Part shown: positions 1-10,015 of the stretch, one piece after another
Position numbering within the stretch: the stretch's first letter is position 1
How the letters are laid out: the number at the start of each line of letters is the position of its first letter
Source of the DNA: Siphonodentalium dalli
Lineage: Eukaryota > Mollusca > Scaphopoda > Gadilida > Siphonodentaliidae
NCBI GenBank assembly: GCA_032622095.1
Contig: CP136067.1
Location: forward strand, 176,856,556 to 176,920,555
Direction: 5' to 3'
Length of the DNA: 64,000 nucleotides
The notes under the pieces: model-generated
Databases searched by the model: none
Told to the model about the DNA's origin: nothing
What the model saw: only the letters and a program-made list of their open reading frames with translations
Made by a program: the position numbers and the translations under genes

Positions 1-268
1 AAAAGTAATTGAATTAACATGACTTTTTGTGAAGTAATGCTACTTTCCATTACATGTAATGCAAATGGAAAATCTCAGTTGCATCCCTAGTGTCAATCTA
101 ATGTCATGTTTTATATGAATCATGATGTATATATTTTTATTTAATATTGTTATTTATTATGTTACATGTAGATAAATATTTTTTAAAAGATGCAAAGAGT
201 AAAATATCATCATTGTAATACAGCATTTTGTGAAACACAACGAGGCAGTATTAGTAGTAGTAATAGTA
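1..268. other. AT-rich non-coding stretch, probably intron
   Basis: No open frame, repeat or RNA gene recognised. It lies upstream of a splice acceptor at 807-808, so it is probably intron of the gene whose last exon is at 809-886. Confidence 0.3.
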
Positions 269-561
269 TTAACCCTTTCAGTGCCAAGTCTGATTTTTGT
301 ATCAACCCATATTTCCTTGTTCATTTTTCAAATTTATTGATTATAATAATGTGATACATAGATGGAAAGAGCTCTTGGAGCTCTTTCCATCAATGTATCA
401 CATTATTATAATCAATAAATTTGAAAAATGATCAAGGAAATACAACCAAGAGCTCTTTCCATCTACATGTATGTATCACATTATTATAATCAATAAATTT
501 GAAAAATGATCAAGGAAATATGGGCTGATACAAAAATCGGACTTGGCACTGAAAGGGTTAA
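269..561. mobile_element. TTAA-flanked MITE (family P, piggyBac-like ends)
   Basis: The element starts TTAACCCTTTCAGTGCCAAG and ends with the reverse complement, CTTGGCACTGAAAGGGTTAA, so TTAA is at both outer edges (269-272 and 558-561). The interior is largely palindromic: a segment around GATGGAAAGAGCTCTTGG is followed by inverted and repeated copies of the TAATGTGATACAT block. It has no coding capacity. Ends of the CCCTTT type with a TTAA target are typical of piggyBac-derived MITEs. It sits in the presumed last intron of the gene ending at 886. Confidence 0.85.
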
Positions 562-808
562 TGAATTTGCAATGGAAATTAGCTGGAATAATATTTTTTT
601 TGCATGAATTTTTGTCATTGTCATTCAGAGTTAACCTGACATCAATGTATACTCGCCCTCTAAGTTTTAAACATTGGGTTGGGCATATGTTCGAGGACCA
701 TCCAAAGATGTTTTGGGAGCAAAAACATAGACTGGGTTTATCCTCAGGGATGGGCTTGCTGGCAGGTGTATACAGTAATATGTCTTTAATTATGATATGT
801 TTTTTCAG

Positions 809-886
809 GATCGAAGAGAACGTGAGCAGCAGGAATTAGAGAGCGCTAAGGAAATCGCTGACGATGATTTCGACGGATTCCCCTGA
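809..886 (+). CDS. Putative terminal coding exon, product unknown
   Basis: A pyrimidine-rich acceptor (TATGTTTTTTCAG) ends at 808, and the frame from 809 encodes 25 residues before TGA at 884-886. The peptide is strongly charged: an Arg/Glu/Gln-rich helix-like start (DRREREQQELESAKE) followed by an acidic aromatic tail, ADDDFDGFP. A canonical AATAAA at 1043-1048 gives a 3' UTR of about 180 bases. The first exon base could be out of phase, but the other two frames contain stops within the exon or lack such biased composition. Immediately after the stop, a second copy of the acidic tail plus stop occurs in another frame (887-913). The family is not recognised. Upstream exons would lie outside the window or before the MITE at 269. 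No internal evidence of decay. Confidence 0.5.
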   Translation, partial: DRREREQQELESAKEIADDDFDGFP

Positions 887-1042
887 CGATGACGATTTTG
901 ATAGATTCCCTTGACTGAGAGGATTGTGGGAATAAGTCTTATTCTAGTATCGATCGACTTCGCGATCAATTGTTTATAAAACATTGTTGACTTTTGTTCA
1001 TAATATATTGCACCACTACATATTCTCAGCCATTTTACCCTG

Positions 1043-1048
1043 AATAAA
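1043..1048 (+). terminator. Polyadenylation signal AATAAA
   Basis: Canonical hexamer about 157 bases after the TGA of the putative terminal exon at 809-886, followed by a T-rich stretch. Good position for the 3' end of that transcript. Confidence 0.5.
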
Positions 1049-1245
1049 ACTGTTTGGGTTAACTTCTTTGTTTTCACCTATAAAACCCTGGAATGTTACT
1101 CTATAGTGGCAGGTAGTTATCTGTTAGAGTTCATTTATGTTTCTTTCCTCCCATTAGACTGCATTGTACAAGCAACAAATTTTGATGACATCTTAATCGC
1201 ACATGTATGTGATTGGTCAAAATATAGTGCCGGACATTTTCAGAA

Positions 1246-1290
1246 GTGGGCTAGCATCTCTAAATTCACATTCTGGGGACCTCATTCTGC
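1246..1290 (+). repeat. Half copy of the GCTAGC hairpin repeat
   Basis: The segment from GTGGGCTAGCATC to GGGGACCTCATTCTGC matches the right arm of the palindromes at 1487-1579 and 9103-9298. The left arm is missing. Confidence 0.7.
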
Positions 1291-1486
1291 TTAGGCTTCA
1301 TCTTCTCATATTAAATTAACAAGTTTTTAATTTCTTTAGAAAGTTTCTTTTTCTTTTTAAGTTGCTCTATATCCACAAATTTACAGACGATACAATGCAT
1401 TATCGAGGTGCCCAATTGGTGCACATCACCATCTTCACCTCTGGGAACTTAAATCTGTGTAGATCTCCTGTAGCAGATGAGGCCAT

Positions 1487-1579
1487 GCAGAATGATGTCT
1501 CCAGAGTATGCATTTAGTGATGCTAGCCCGCTGTATGGTGTAGCGTCTCTAAATACACCCCCTGGGGACCTCATTCTGT
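1487..1579. repeat. Palindromic GCTAGC hairpin repeat, full copy
   Basis: The left arm starts GCAGAATGATGTCTCCAGAG and the right arm ends CTGGGGACCTCATTCTG, meeting at a centre near GCTAGCCCGCTGTATGG. Arms are diverged compared with the nested copies at 9.1-9.3 kb, so this is an older copy of the same family. Confidence 0.75.
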
Positions 1580-1673
1580 TAATGTCTGGCACAATATTTT
1601 GCGTCACGGTTTTAAGCCATTGGGAAGTTCATTCAGAATGGATGGTGTAGGATTCAATAGTTAATCAGCTTAT

Positions 1674-2061
1674 TATGCCCCCGATCTCCGATGGAGATTT
1701 GGGGGTATAAAATTGTCGACCCGTACGAACGTTTCAACTCATAACTTTGGTTTCGCTAATTCAATTCAGTTGATATTTGGTATGCCAATAGACCAGCTGG
1801 GGGGGACAAGATTTCCCCATAGCCGTGGTTTCGTCCGCCCATTTTTTCCAGAGTTACGCCCCTTTTTGGACTTAGAAAATTCAGGTTTTCTGCTACTTTT
1901 TTTGGGATAACTTGATTTTGGATTGTTTACACTCATGAATAACATAACTTTACAAAGTGCCATTTAATAAGCATTTGCACAAAAATAAGGAAAATCCTCT
2001 CTGATTGTACAGTCGGGGGCGTTACCTCCGCCCAGCGGTGCACTTGTTATTATTATTATTG
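1674..2061. repeat. Dispersed GCCCCCGA/TCGGGGGC repeat with ATT tail
   Basis: Starts near TATGCCCCCGATCTCCG, a local hairpin with GGAGATTTGGGGGTATA, and closes with CAGTCGGGGGCGTTACC followed by TTATTATTATTATT. Short inverted GCCCCCGA/TCGGGGGC ends suggest a non-autonomous element. Its style resembles the repeats at 63.5-63.95 kb. Similar TATGCCCCCG repeats are common in mollusc genomes (memory, not checked). Confidence 0.5.
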
Positions 2062-2572
2062 TACTTTATTTCAGACTCGAGGTCCATATATGAATTTGAA
2101 AGTAAAACAAAAAACAAAATAAACTAAACATTGTTACGAATGAGTCAAGTACGATGCAGACTAGTTGAATAGAATTCTCGAACTAAGATGTCCGTTGGCC
2201 ATTTCCTTGGATTCAGTATTATGTTCTTCGCGATATAATTTGGAAAATCAACTCTGAATGACGAGTAACTCGCAATGCTTTGTCAAAAGTTTCTCAGTCA
2301 GTAACGCGAATACCAAAACTACTCTGTATGTAGCGAATTATATCGTTTGTGGTAGTCTCTGGTGTCAATCTGGAAATGAAAACTGAGGTTTTCCGACGAC
2401 GAACCATTGGTTTCAATTCCGACACACACTGCTCTGATGTTCCAAGCACTAATCTTTTCCGCATCAAATTATTTTAGATGTCTTGATTGCTTTCAAACTG
2501 TGTACTGGCTACCGTAAATCCAGTTATTTATGTATTCGATCGCTTATGATCTAAGCCATTATTTTTTCTTAT
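2062..2572. other. No feature recognised
   Basis: AT-rich sequence with no convincing open frame, repeat match within the window or RNA gene. Confidence 0.3.
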
Positions 2573-2924
2573 TAGGCCCACTTAATTTTCTAACCCCAGA
2601 TCACATTTATAAAATATGTGGCATATTATATACCATTTGAAAGTTTCATCTGGATTGTAGTGCAAAAGTGGATTATTTTCAATGGAGGGGGAATAACTCT
2701 ATATCTTAAAGATAGAGTTATTCCCCTTCCATTGAAAGTACATCTTTCTATGATTTCATCTGTTTTCTATTTCTCTATGGGCATCTTCTGGGACACAGAC
2801 ATTTCATATGGTGATGAATTATAGTATTTTAATCATATTTTATGGCAGTGATTGTTATTAAAACCGTTAATCAAGGCACTATAAAAACATTATTCGGTGA
2901 CTCGAAAATTAAGTGGGCCTTTAA
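2573..2924. mobile_element. MITE family M, copy 1
   Basis: Terminal inverted repeats AGGCCCACTTAATTTTC and GAAAATTAAGTGGGCCT. The right end is followed by TTAA. An internal palindrome around GGGGGAATAACTCTATATC and its complement (about 2680-2740) is shared with the other copies at 5952-6314 and 19305-19776. Non-coding. Confidence 0.8.
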
Positions 2925-3089
2925 ATATATGCCATAAAATACACCAAAGAGTCTTATTTATCTGGGACTATTTCTTTACAGGGGCAAACTACACATAGTT
3001 ACATGAAACGTCATCGCATGCCTTATAGAAGCCGATGTTAGTTTCGCATCCCATTTGTTGATTTAAGTATGTTTTGCAAGGTTTTGGAT

Positions 3090-3267
3090 CGTGTAATAAA
3101 TAGAATCCACAACTCGTCCCCAGTTGATAGCGGAATTTACAAAACTCGTCCAGTAAATAAGGTCTGGACCTCGTCAAAGGCTCGGTTGAGACCTAATTTA
3201 CTGGACTCGTTTTGTAAATTCCGCTATAAACTGTGGACTCGTCGTAGATCCTCTATTTATTACATGC
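3090..3267. repeat. Long inverted repeat (foldback)
   Basis: Arms of about 80 bases: TGTAATAAATAGA, then CCACAACTCGTC, GCGGAATTTACAAAACTCGT and CAGTAAAT appear in inverse order after the centre near 3175. Arms carry several mismatches. No coding capacity; the overlapping short frames are by-products of the palindrome. Confidence 0.75.
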
Positions 3268-3522
3268 TTTTTCCAAGAATTACAATTTCCTAATGTGCCA
3301 TATTTACAAATCTGTGCAGTATACACATTCCATTGACCATACACGACATAAATGACATTCACCTCGACCGTGAAACCAGAAATATAAAATAAAAGCATCA
3401 CACATGACAAAACAAGGCCTATATGTACCTGAATAATGTTGATAGGGCACTTGTGTCATCGCGGAACAATAGAACAAGGGGCTGTACCACTCACTCTATC
3501 CTTACCGTTATCAACAAACCTA

Positions 3523-3913
3523 TTAAAGGTACTCAATCCCATCAAAGATCAGAGTGATCAGATATTGATTTTTGAAGTTTGGTATTTCTCGAGATGTTTA
3601 ATAATAAGTGGCCCACTTACACGTGGTCAAACCGACGGTCTTGCGGATGAAGATGGATAAATCTAAAATCAATTGGTTATTATTACCACTTGATTTTAGA
3701 GTTATCCATCTTCATCCGCAAGACAGTCGGTTTGACCACGTGTTTCTGGGCCACTTATTATTAAACATCTTGAGAAATAACAAACTTCAAAAATCAATAT
3801 CTGATCACTCTGAGCTTTGATGGGTGGTTTCCTTGACTCGAATCAAATATTTTTTACCCCCGAAGCCAAAGAAATAGTAATTTAGGAGCGTATGATCGGA
3901 TTGTGTATCTTTA
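3523..3913. mobile_element. MITE family W, foldback derivative
   Basis: Begins TTAAAGGTACTCAATCC like the copies at 16796-17274 and 62810-63272, but the right part of the element (from CATCAAAG to the TTATCCATCTTCATCCGCAAG block) is present twice in inverse orientation, giving a palindrome 3538-3824 centred near 3680. The right end runs through CCCCGAAGCCAAAGAAATAG to ATCTTTA as in the normal copies. It is a rearranged dimer of the right half. Confidence 0.8.
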
Positions 3914-3994
3914 CCCCTCTCTGGTATTCGGGATTCAAGGGGGCGGATTAGGGGCAATGTAGGGCTTCTCACAGGGAATATGATGGCAGTTTTA

Positions 3995-4201
3995 TTATGT
4001 TGTGGATAAAGTATCTGATGAGGATAGTGTGTCCGATTCAGAGTGTTCTACTTTCAATTGATCAACCTCGCAGTTCATCCGGTATTTCGGCTGCTCCCAT
4101 GGCCACGGACGGTGCACGCTGGGAACTGATTTGGGTGGATTCACATTCTCCGACGTCCATTCTGGATGAACGATGTAGTATGCTCTGGATACAAATGAGT
4201 T
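3995..4201 (-). CDS. Putative terminal coding exon, product unknown
   Basis: On the minus strand a strong acceptor, TTTTGTTGTTTTCTTTGCAG, ends at 4202 and the frame from 4201 runs 68 residues to TAA at 3997-3995. The peptide (NSFVSRAYYIVHPEW at the start, HRPWPWEQPKYRMN in the middle) ends in an acidic serine-rich tail, EHSESDTLSSSDTLSTT. AATAAA overlaps the stop codon (3996-3991), so the 3' UTR would be very short unless another signal is used. The long acceptor tract, open frame and non-repetitive composition favour a real last exon. It is convergent with the exon at 809-886. The presumed upstream intron contains MITE core X1. I do not recognise the family; a membrane or scaffold protein tail is possible but unsupported. 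Confidence 0.5.
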   Translation of the reverse strand, partial: NSFVSRAYYIVHPEWTSENVNPPKSVPSVHRPWPWEQPKYRMNCEVDQLKVEHSESDTLSSSDTLSTT

Positions 4202-4216
4202 CTGCAAAGAAAACAA

Positions 4217-4265
4217 CAAAAGCACTGAATGTCAGGTACATCTCATCATGATGTTATAATATAAT
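4217..4265 (+). repeat. Left copy of about 50-bp direct repeat flanking X1
   Basis: The block from CAAAAGCACTGAATGTCAGG to TATAATATAAT recurs at 4648-4699 on the other side of the hairpin element, with few differences. Reads as an unusually long duplication at the insertion site. Confidence 0.8.
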
Positions 4266-4270
4266 TTTTT

Positions 4271-4640
4271 TACCCTGTGCCAATGCATTCTCTTATATAT
4301 GCGAGTCGACCATAGGTCGCCTCGCATATATAAGAGAATGCAATGGCCTAACAATTTTTTATCATTTTTTTTAAAATAAATGTTTCTTACAATTTTTAGG
4401 ACATAAAACAAAAAAAACATCCATTACCCTGCAGGGAGCCCCACACATATATAGAAGCACACAGAAGAGTGTCGTCTGCTCATGTTTGTCTGGGGCTCTG
4501 TATGGGTGAAATTATAAAATTGTTAAAGAATACAAGAAAAAATTATTAAAATTGTAAAAAATTGTTAGGCCAATGCATTATATATGCGAGGCGACCTATG
4601 GTCGACTCGCATATATAAGAGAATGCATTGGCACAGGGTA
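4271..4640 (+). mobile_element. Hairpin-core element X1 (without the outer X ends)
   Basis: Starts TACCCTGTGCCAATGCATTC and ends with the complement GCATTGGCACAGGGTA. Each end carries a hairpin whose arm is GCCAATGCATTCTC plus TTATATATGCGAG with an ATA loop. The interior contains CCCTGCAGGGAGCCCC and a CTTTAACAATTTTATAATTT-like block in inverse sense. The outer TGTGACCCGCC ends seen in X2, X3, X6 and X7 are absent here, so this copy looks like the core alone. Confidence 0.85.
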
Positions 4641-4647
4641 AAAAAAT

Positions 4648-4699
4648 CAAAAGCACTGACTGTCAGGTACATCTTCTGATCATGATGTTATAATATAAT
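4648..4699 (+). repeat. Right copy of about 50-bp direct repeat flanking X1
   Basis: Matches 4217-4265, differing by a small insertion (TTCTGATC against TCATC) and single changes. Confidence 0.8.
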
Positions 4700-4860
4700 G
4701 GACTGATTATATCATAAAATGTATCTCTACTCTGGAATCATGAATGTAAGCGATGCAGAGCAAAATTAGCTCACAAAAATTTTCTTTTTAATTTGTGCAT
4801 TCTCGAGCTGGGACCTACATACACTGTGAAATACATGATTCAAGAAGGTCTCTCTTCCCA

Positions 4861-4974
4861 GCAAGTTTTATATAAATTCCAGGGTATAAAATAATAGATA
4901 CGAAACAAGGACACCCAGTAAGTTTTATATAAATTCCAGGGTATAAAATAATAGATATGAATCGAGGACACCAG
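4861..4974 (+). repeat. Tandem duplication, two 57-bp units, in a dispersed element
   Basis: AAGTTTTATATAAATTCCAG begins each unit (4861 and 4918). The segment through CCTGTCCGGAATTG resembles the arms of the inverted element at 10600-11115, so it is a local duplication in a copy of that family. Confidence 0.75.
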
Positions 4975-5112
4975 TCCTGTCCGGAATTGTTTCTATCAAT
5001 TGATAAGAAATTATAACTCCGCTGGACAATTTTATGGGCTGTTTTAGAACAGTAGTCCACGCGAAGGACTATCTTCTCGCAACAATGATTGTATGGAGAC
5101 TGTAACTTCAAT

Positions 5113-5500
5113 GATGCATGACATGGTGTTAACAATGAAATGGCAATTGCTTTTTTTGGCCAAATATTTTTGTTTCAAGTAGTTGCTTTCGAGCATCATT
5201 GACCAATTTGTGGCAACACCATAGAGTAAACATGTATTTCCCCAAGCTCTTCTGCAACATTGCCTTCCAGAGTCCACGATGATCCCAACGAAATAAATGT
5301 CCCAATAAACTTCTCATGTTTCTCCAGTGTCTTCCAGTATACAAAACGAGGAGATGTCATTTTCGGTAAATGCATGATATCCTATCAAAGCTGTCATTTT
5401 ATCTTTGCTCATATCTATTTCACCCAGCGAGGTAGCCTTGCGATGTATCCCACTCCCAGCACACAGCATTATTACCAGTATATTTACATCTATCGATGGT
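5113..5500 (-). pseudogene. Decayed ORF of the invertebrate HAFTGCD repeat-protein type
   Basis: Minus-strand translation from about 5476 reads CAGSGIHRK...SLGEIDMSKDK, then LIGYHAFTENDISSF, then after a frameshift KFIGTFISLGSSW (frame ending at TGA 5198-5196). This order (a DV-x-L strand, a G-x-H-R-K turn, G-x-HAFTGCD-x-x-S-F, then F-x-x-LG-x-x-W) is what I remember of a multicopy protein family in cnidarian and mollusc genomes, probably transposon-related. The central GCD has become END, and at least two frameshifts are visible, one just upstream of DVNIL near 5480 and one after SSF near 5320. No start codon or intact frame remains. Family identity is from memory only. Confidence 0.5.
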
Positions 5501-5951
5501 TATCACAGAACAATTTTCTTGTCAGTAAAAACTCTAGGGCATGTATTCAATGAAAAATTAATCAATCATTGCAATTGTATTTCATCTATAGATTTACAAT
5601 GATCATATGATCGAAAAATCCCACTTCATTATACCTTTATAGACAAATAATATACCAAGTCTTCATTCAGTTCTATCTGAATTTTATTCACAAAATAGAT
5701 TTTTATAGTCTTGAAATTTGGATATATAAAAATTATGTTGTTGTAATTGTGGCGCTGAAGAGATAGACGATCTTTAAGAAACTGGTACAAACTAAGAAAT
5801 ATAGTATCTGTGTTACAGTGCCATTGGTCTAAAGTTCCGATGTCAGAACATCACAAAGTTTTGAAATGGTGGAATATGATCTCTATGAACATAGACAGAG
5901 TTGAGATTTGTGGCATGATCTTGCACATTCTCTGATCATGATTGCCATCTA
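5501..5951. other. No feature recognised
   Basis: AT-rich sequence without a supportable gene or repeat. Confidence 0.3.
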
Positions 5952-6314
5952 GGCCATATATACCATTTGAAAGAGGAAGCTCAAAAACAGTGTATTATCA
6001 ACTTATCAGTTGTAATGGACTGTGAACATGTTATTTTTATTGAGTTTTGTGCTTTAAGTTTCATCTGGATTGTTGTGCAACAGTGGATTATTTTCAATGG
6101 AGGGGGAATAACTCTATATCTTAACTGGAAAATCTTTCTATGATTTCAGCTGTTTTCTATTTCTCTATGGGCATCTTCTGGGACACAGACGTTTCAAATG
6201 GTGACGAATTATAGTATTTTAAACATATTTTATGGCACTGATTGTTACTGAACCGGTATATCAAGGTACTATAAAAACAAATAATCGGTGACTCGAAAAT
6301 TAAGTGGGCCTTTA
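5952..6314. mobile_element. MITE family M, copy 2 (left end damaged)
   Basis: Shares ATATATACCATTTGAAAGAG, the GGAGGGGGAATAACTCTATA block and the right end GACTCGAAAATTAAGTGGGC with copies 1 and 3. The left terminal repeat is cut to AGGCC followed directly by interior sequence. The internal palindrome has lost its second arm. TTTAAAAG follows the right end. Confidence 0.75.
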
Positions 6315-6330
6315 AAAGATTTGTACAATC

Positions 6331-9077
6331 AACAAGAAGAATAAACACCACCAAGAAGAATAAACATCACCAAGAAGAATAAACACCACCAAGAAGAATA
6401 AACATCACAAGAAGAATAAACACCACCAAGAAGAATAAACATCACCAAGAAGAATAAACACCACCAAGAAGAATAAACATCACAAGAAGAATAAACATCA
6501 CCAAGAAGAATAAACATCACAAGAAGAATAAACATCACCAAGAAGAATAAACATCACCAAGAAGAATAAACATCACCAAGAAGAATAAACATCACAAGAA
6601 GAATAAACATCACAAGAAGAATAAACATCACAAGAAGAATAAACATCACCAAGAAGAATAAACATCACCAAGAAGAATAAACATCACCAAGAAGAATAAA
6701 CATCACCAAGAAGAATAAACATCACAAGAAGAATAAACATCACAAGAAGAATAAACATCACAAGAAGAATAAACATAACCAAGAAGAATAAACATAACCA
6801 AGAAGAATAAACATCACAAGAAGAATAAACATAACCAAGAAGAATAAACATAACCAAGAAGAATAAACATCACCAAGAAGAATAAACATCACCAAGAAGA
6901 ATAAACATCACCAAGAAGAATAAACATCACAAGAAGAATAAACATCACAAGAAGAATAAACATAACCAAGAAGAATAAACATAACCAAGAAGAATAAACA
7001 TCACCAAGAAGAATAAACATCACAAGAAGAATAAACATCACAAGAAGAATAAACATAACCAAGAAGAATAAACATAACCAAGAAGAATAAACATCACCAA
7101 GAAGAATAAACATCACAAGAAGAATAAACATAACCAAGAAGAATAAACATAACCAAGAAGAATAAACATCACCAAGAAGAATAAACATCACCAAGAAGAA
7201 TAAACATCACCAAGAAGAATAAACATCACAAGAAGAATAAACATCACAAGAAGAATAAACATCACCAAGAAGAATAAACATAACCAAGAAGAATAAACAC
7301 CACCAAGAAGAATAAACATCACAAGAAGAATAAACATCACCAAGAAGAATAAACATCACCAAGAAGAATAAACATCACCAAGAAGAATAAACATCACCAA
7401 GAAGAATAAACATCACAAGAAGAATAAACATCACAAGAAGAATAAACATCACAAGAAGAATAAACATCACCAAGAAGAATAAACATCACCAAGAAGAATA
7501 AACATCACCAAGAAGAATAAACATCACCAAGAAGAATAAACATCACCAAGAAGAATAAACATCACAAGAAGAATAAACATCACAAGAAGAATAAACATCA
7601 CAAGAAGAATAAACATCACAAGAAGAATAAACATCACCAAGAAGAATAAACATCACAAGAAGAATAAACATCACAAGAAGAATAAACATCACCAAGAAGA
7701 ATAAACATCACAAGAAGAATAAACATCACCAAGAAGAATAAACATCACCAAGAAGAATAAACATCACCAAGAAGAATAAACATCACCAAGAAGAATAAAC
7801 ATCACCAAGAAGAATAAACATCACAAGAAGAATAAACATCACCAAGAAGAATAAACATCACCAAGAAGAATAAACATCACCAAGAAGAATAAACATCACC
7901 AAGAAGAATAAACATCACAAGAAGAATAAACATCACCAAGAAGAATAAACATCACCAAGAAGAATAAACATCACCAAGAAGAATAAACATCACCAAGAAG
8001 AATAAACATCACAAGAAGAATAAACATCACAAGAAGAATAAACATCACAAGAAGAATAAACATCACCAAGAAGAATAAACATCACAAGAAGAATAAACAT
8101 CACCAAGAAGAATAAACATCACAAGAAGAATAAACATCACCAAGAAGAATAAACATCACCAAGAAGAATAAACATCACCAAGAAGAATAAACATCACCAA
8201 GAAGAATAAACATCACAAGAAGAATAAACATCACCAAGAAGAATAAACATCACCAAGAAGAATAAACATCACCAAGAAGAATAAACATCACCAAGAAGAG
8301 TAAACATCACCAAGAAGAATAAACATCACCAAGAAGAATAAACATCACCAAGAAGAATAAACATCACCAAGAAGAATAAACATCACCAAGAAGAATAAAC
8401 ACCACCAAGAAGAATAAACACCACCAAGAAGAATAAACATAACCAAGAAGAATAAACATAACCAAGAAGAATAAACATAACCAAGAAGAATAAACATAAC
8501 CAAGAAGAATAAACATAACCAAGAAGAATAAACACCACCAAGAAGAATAAACATCACCAAGAAGAATAAACATCACCAAGAAGAATCAACACCACCAAGA
8601 AGAATAAACATCACCAAGAAGAATAAACATCACCAAGAAGAATAAACATCACCAAGAAGAATAAACACCACCAAGAAGAATAAACATAACCAAGAAGAAT
8701 AAACATCACCAAGAAGAATAAACATCACCAAGAAGAATAAACACCACCAAGAAGAATAAACATCACCAAGAAGAATAAACATCACCAAGAAGAATAAACA
8801 CCACCAAGAAGAATAAACACCACCAAGAAGAATAAACACCACCAAGAAGAATAAACACCACCAAGAAGAATAAACATCACCAAGAAGAATAAACACCACC
8901 AAGAAGAATAAACACCACCAAGAAGAATAAACATCACCAAGAAGAATAAACATCACCAAGAAGAATAAACATCACCAAGAAGAATAAACACCACCAAGAA
9001 GAATAAACATCACCAAGAAGAATAAACATCACCAAGAAGAATAAACATCACCAAGAAGAATAAACATCACCAAGAAG
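6331..9077. repeat. 18/19-bp satellite array, about 147 units
   Basis: Tandem unit CACCAAGAAGAATAAACAT (19 bp) with variants beginning ATCACC, ACCACC, ATAACC, and an 18-bp ATCACA form lacking one C. The 18-bp form is common from about 6410 to 8220 and absent further right, where ACCACC is enriched. Between about 6870 and 7160 variants recur in a short higher-order order. Purine strand bias is extreme (minus strand T/C-rich). Minus-strand frames of 70-109 residues with MFILLGDVYSSW are unit artefacts. One flanking fragment ATCACCAAGAG also occurs beyond the palindrome at 9329. Confidence 0.95.
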
Positions 9078-9323
9078 CCTTGAAATAGGGTGTCTGTCAT
9101 TTGCAGAATGAGGTCCCCAGAGGATTAATTTGGTTATGCTACCCCGCTTAGTGGGCTAGCATCACCAAATTCACCCTCTGGGGACCTCATTCTGCTTACA
9201 CCGCAGCAGAATGAGGTTCCCAGAGGGTGAATTTGGTGATGCTAGCCCGCTATGCGGGGTAGCATCACTAAATTCACCCTCTGGGGACCTCATTCTGCAA
9301 ATGACAGACACCCTATTTCAAGG
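9078..9323. mobile_element. Nested palindromic foldback element capping the satellite
   Basis: Outer arms: CCTTGAAATAGGGTGTCTGT at the left and ACAGACACCCTATTTCAAGG at the right, continuing inward through GCAGAATGAGGTCCCCAGAG and its complement. Inside lie two complete GCTAGC hairpins (about 9103-9195 and 9206-9298). The satellite stops at the left edge, and a unit-like ATCACCAAGAG resumes shortly after the right edge (9329), as if the element sits inside the end of the array. Confidence 0.85.
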
Positions 9324-9350
9324 CCTGATCACCAAGAGGGGAAATAGATA

Positions 9351-9799
9351 TACTCTGTACTGTTTGTTATTATTTATAACTACAGGGAGGAGATTTTGCC
9401 TGCAGTAAAAACTTGTTATGTAAGTGATTGGGACCCTGACCCTAATATATCCCCTTTCTTTCATATACTTTGCAGACACTCTCCTCTTGTTCTTGACATC
9501 CATTACATTTTGCTCCGCCAATATTATTTGGGTAAAATGACGAATATGTTTGAGGCGTTTTTCTTTCTTACTAAAACCTATGTTGACTAACAAATAGGCC
9601 ATTTATGGTCTACCTGCCAGTGCTTCACTTTGACTTGTTTTCTGTCATTCTGGTGTGCTAGGTTTGGTGTTGCATACCCTGGAACTCGTGTTACCTGGTC
9701 TGACACCCACTTACCTGATTGGTTACACATAAAAACAAATAGATAGATTCTGTACTGTTTGTTATTATTTATAACTACAGGGAGGAGACTTGTTATGTA
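9351..9799 (+). repeat. Pair of about 55-bp direct repeats
   Basis: TCTGTACTGTTTGTTATTAT plus the following TTATAACTACAGGGAGGAGA occurs at 9355-9394 and again at 9749-9788, each leading to CTTGTTATGTAA. The first copy carries an extra TTTTGCCTGCAGTAAAA. No coding signal between them. Confidence 0.7.
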
Positions 9800-10015
9800 A
9801 ACATTACTGTTGCAGTGAATGTTATTTTATCAACAAATTTCAAACATATTAGGCCACATGCATTTTTGCAAACCGTTTTTTTGGTTAAAAATATGTGTTT
9901 CTGGAATATTTTTCATTTTTCTCACCTTTTGTTATGTAGACCTTCATTATTTTATCAGCATTTGCTCAATTGTTTGTTGATAAAATGGCTGGCAGTGTAA
10001 CAGTAATGTTTGCAT
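9797..10015. repeat. Imperfect inverted repeat
   Basis: Left arm AAACATTACTGTTGCAG with TTTTATCAACAAA; right arm TTTGTTGATAAAATGGCTGG with TAACAGTAATGTTT. Foldback of about 215 bp; the centre is AT-rich and non-coding. Confidence 0.65.

Noticed and set aside
3608-3820. Short frames over the 3.5-3.8 kb palindrome
   Set aside because: They arise from the inverted duplicate of MITE W and mirror each other.
6329-8959. Minus-strand frames of 70-109 residues with MFILLGDVYSSW repeats
   Set aside because: They come from the 19-bp satellite read through three phases; purely repetitive.
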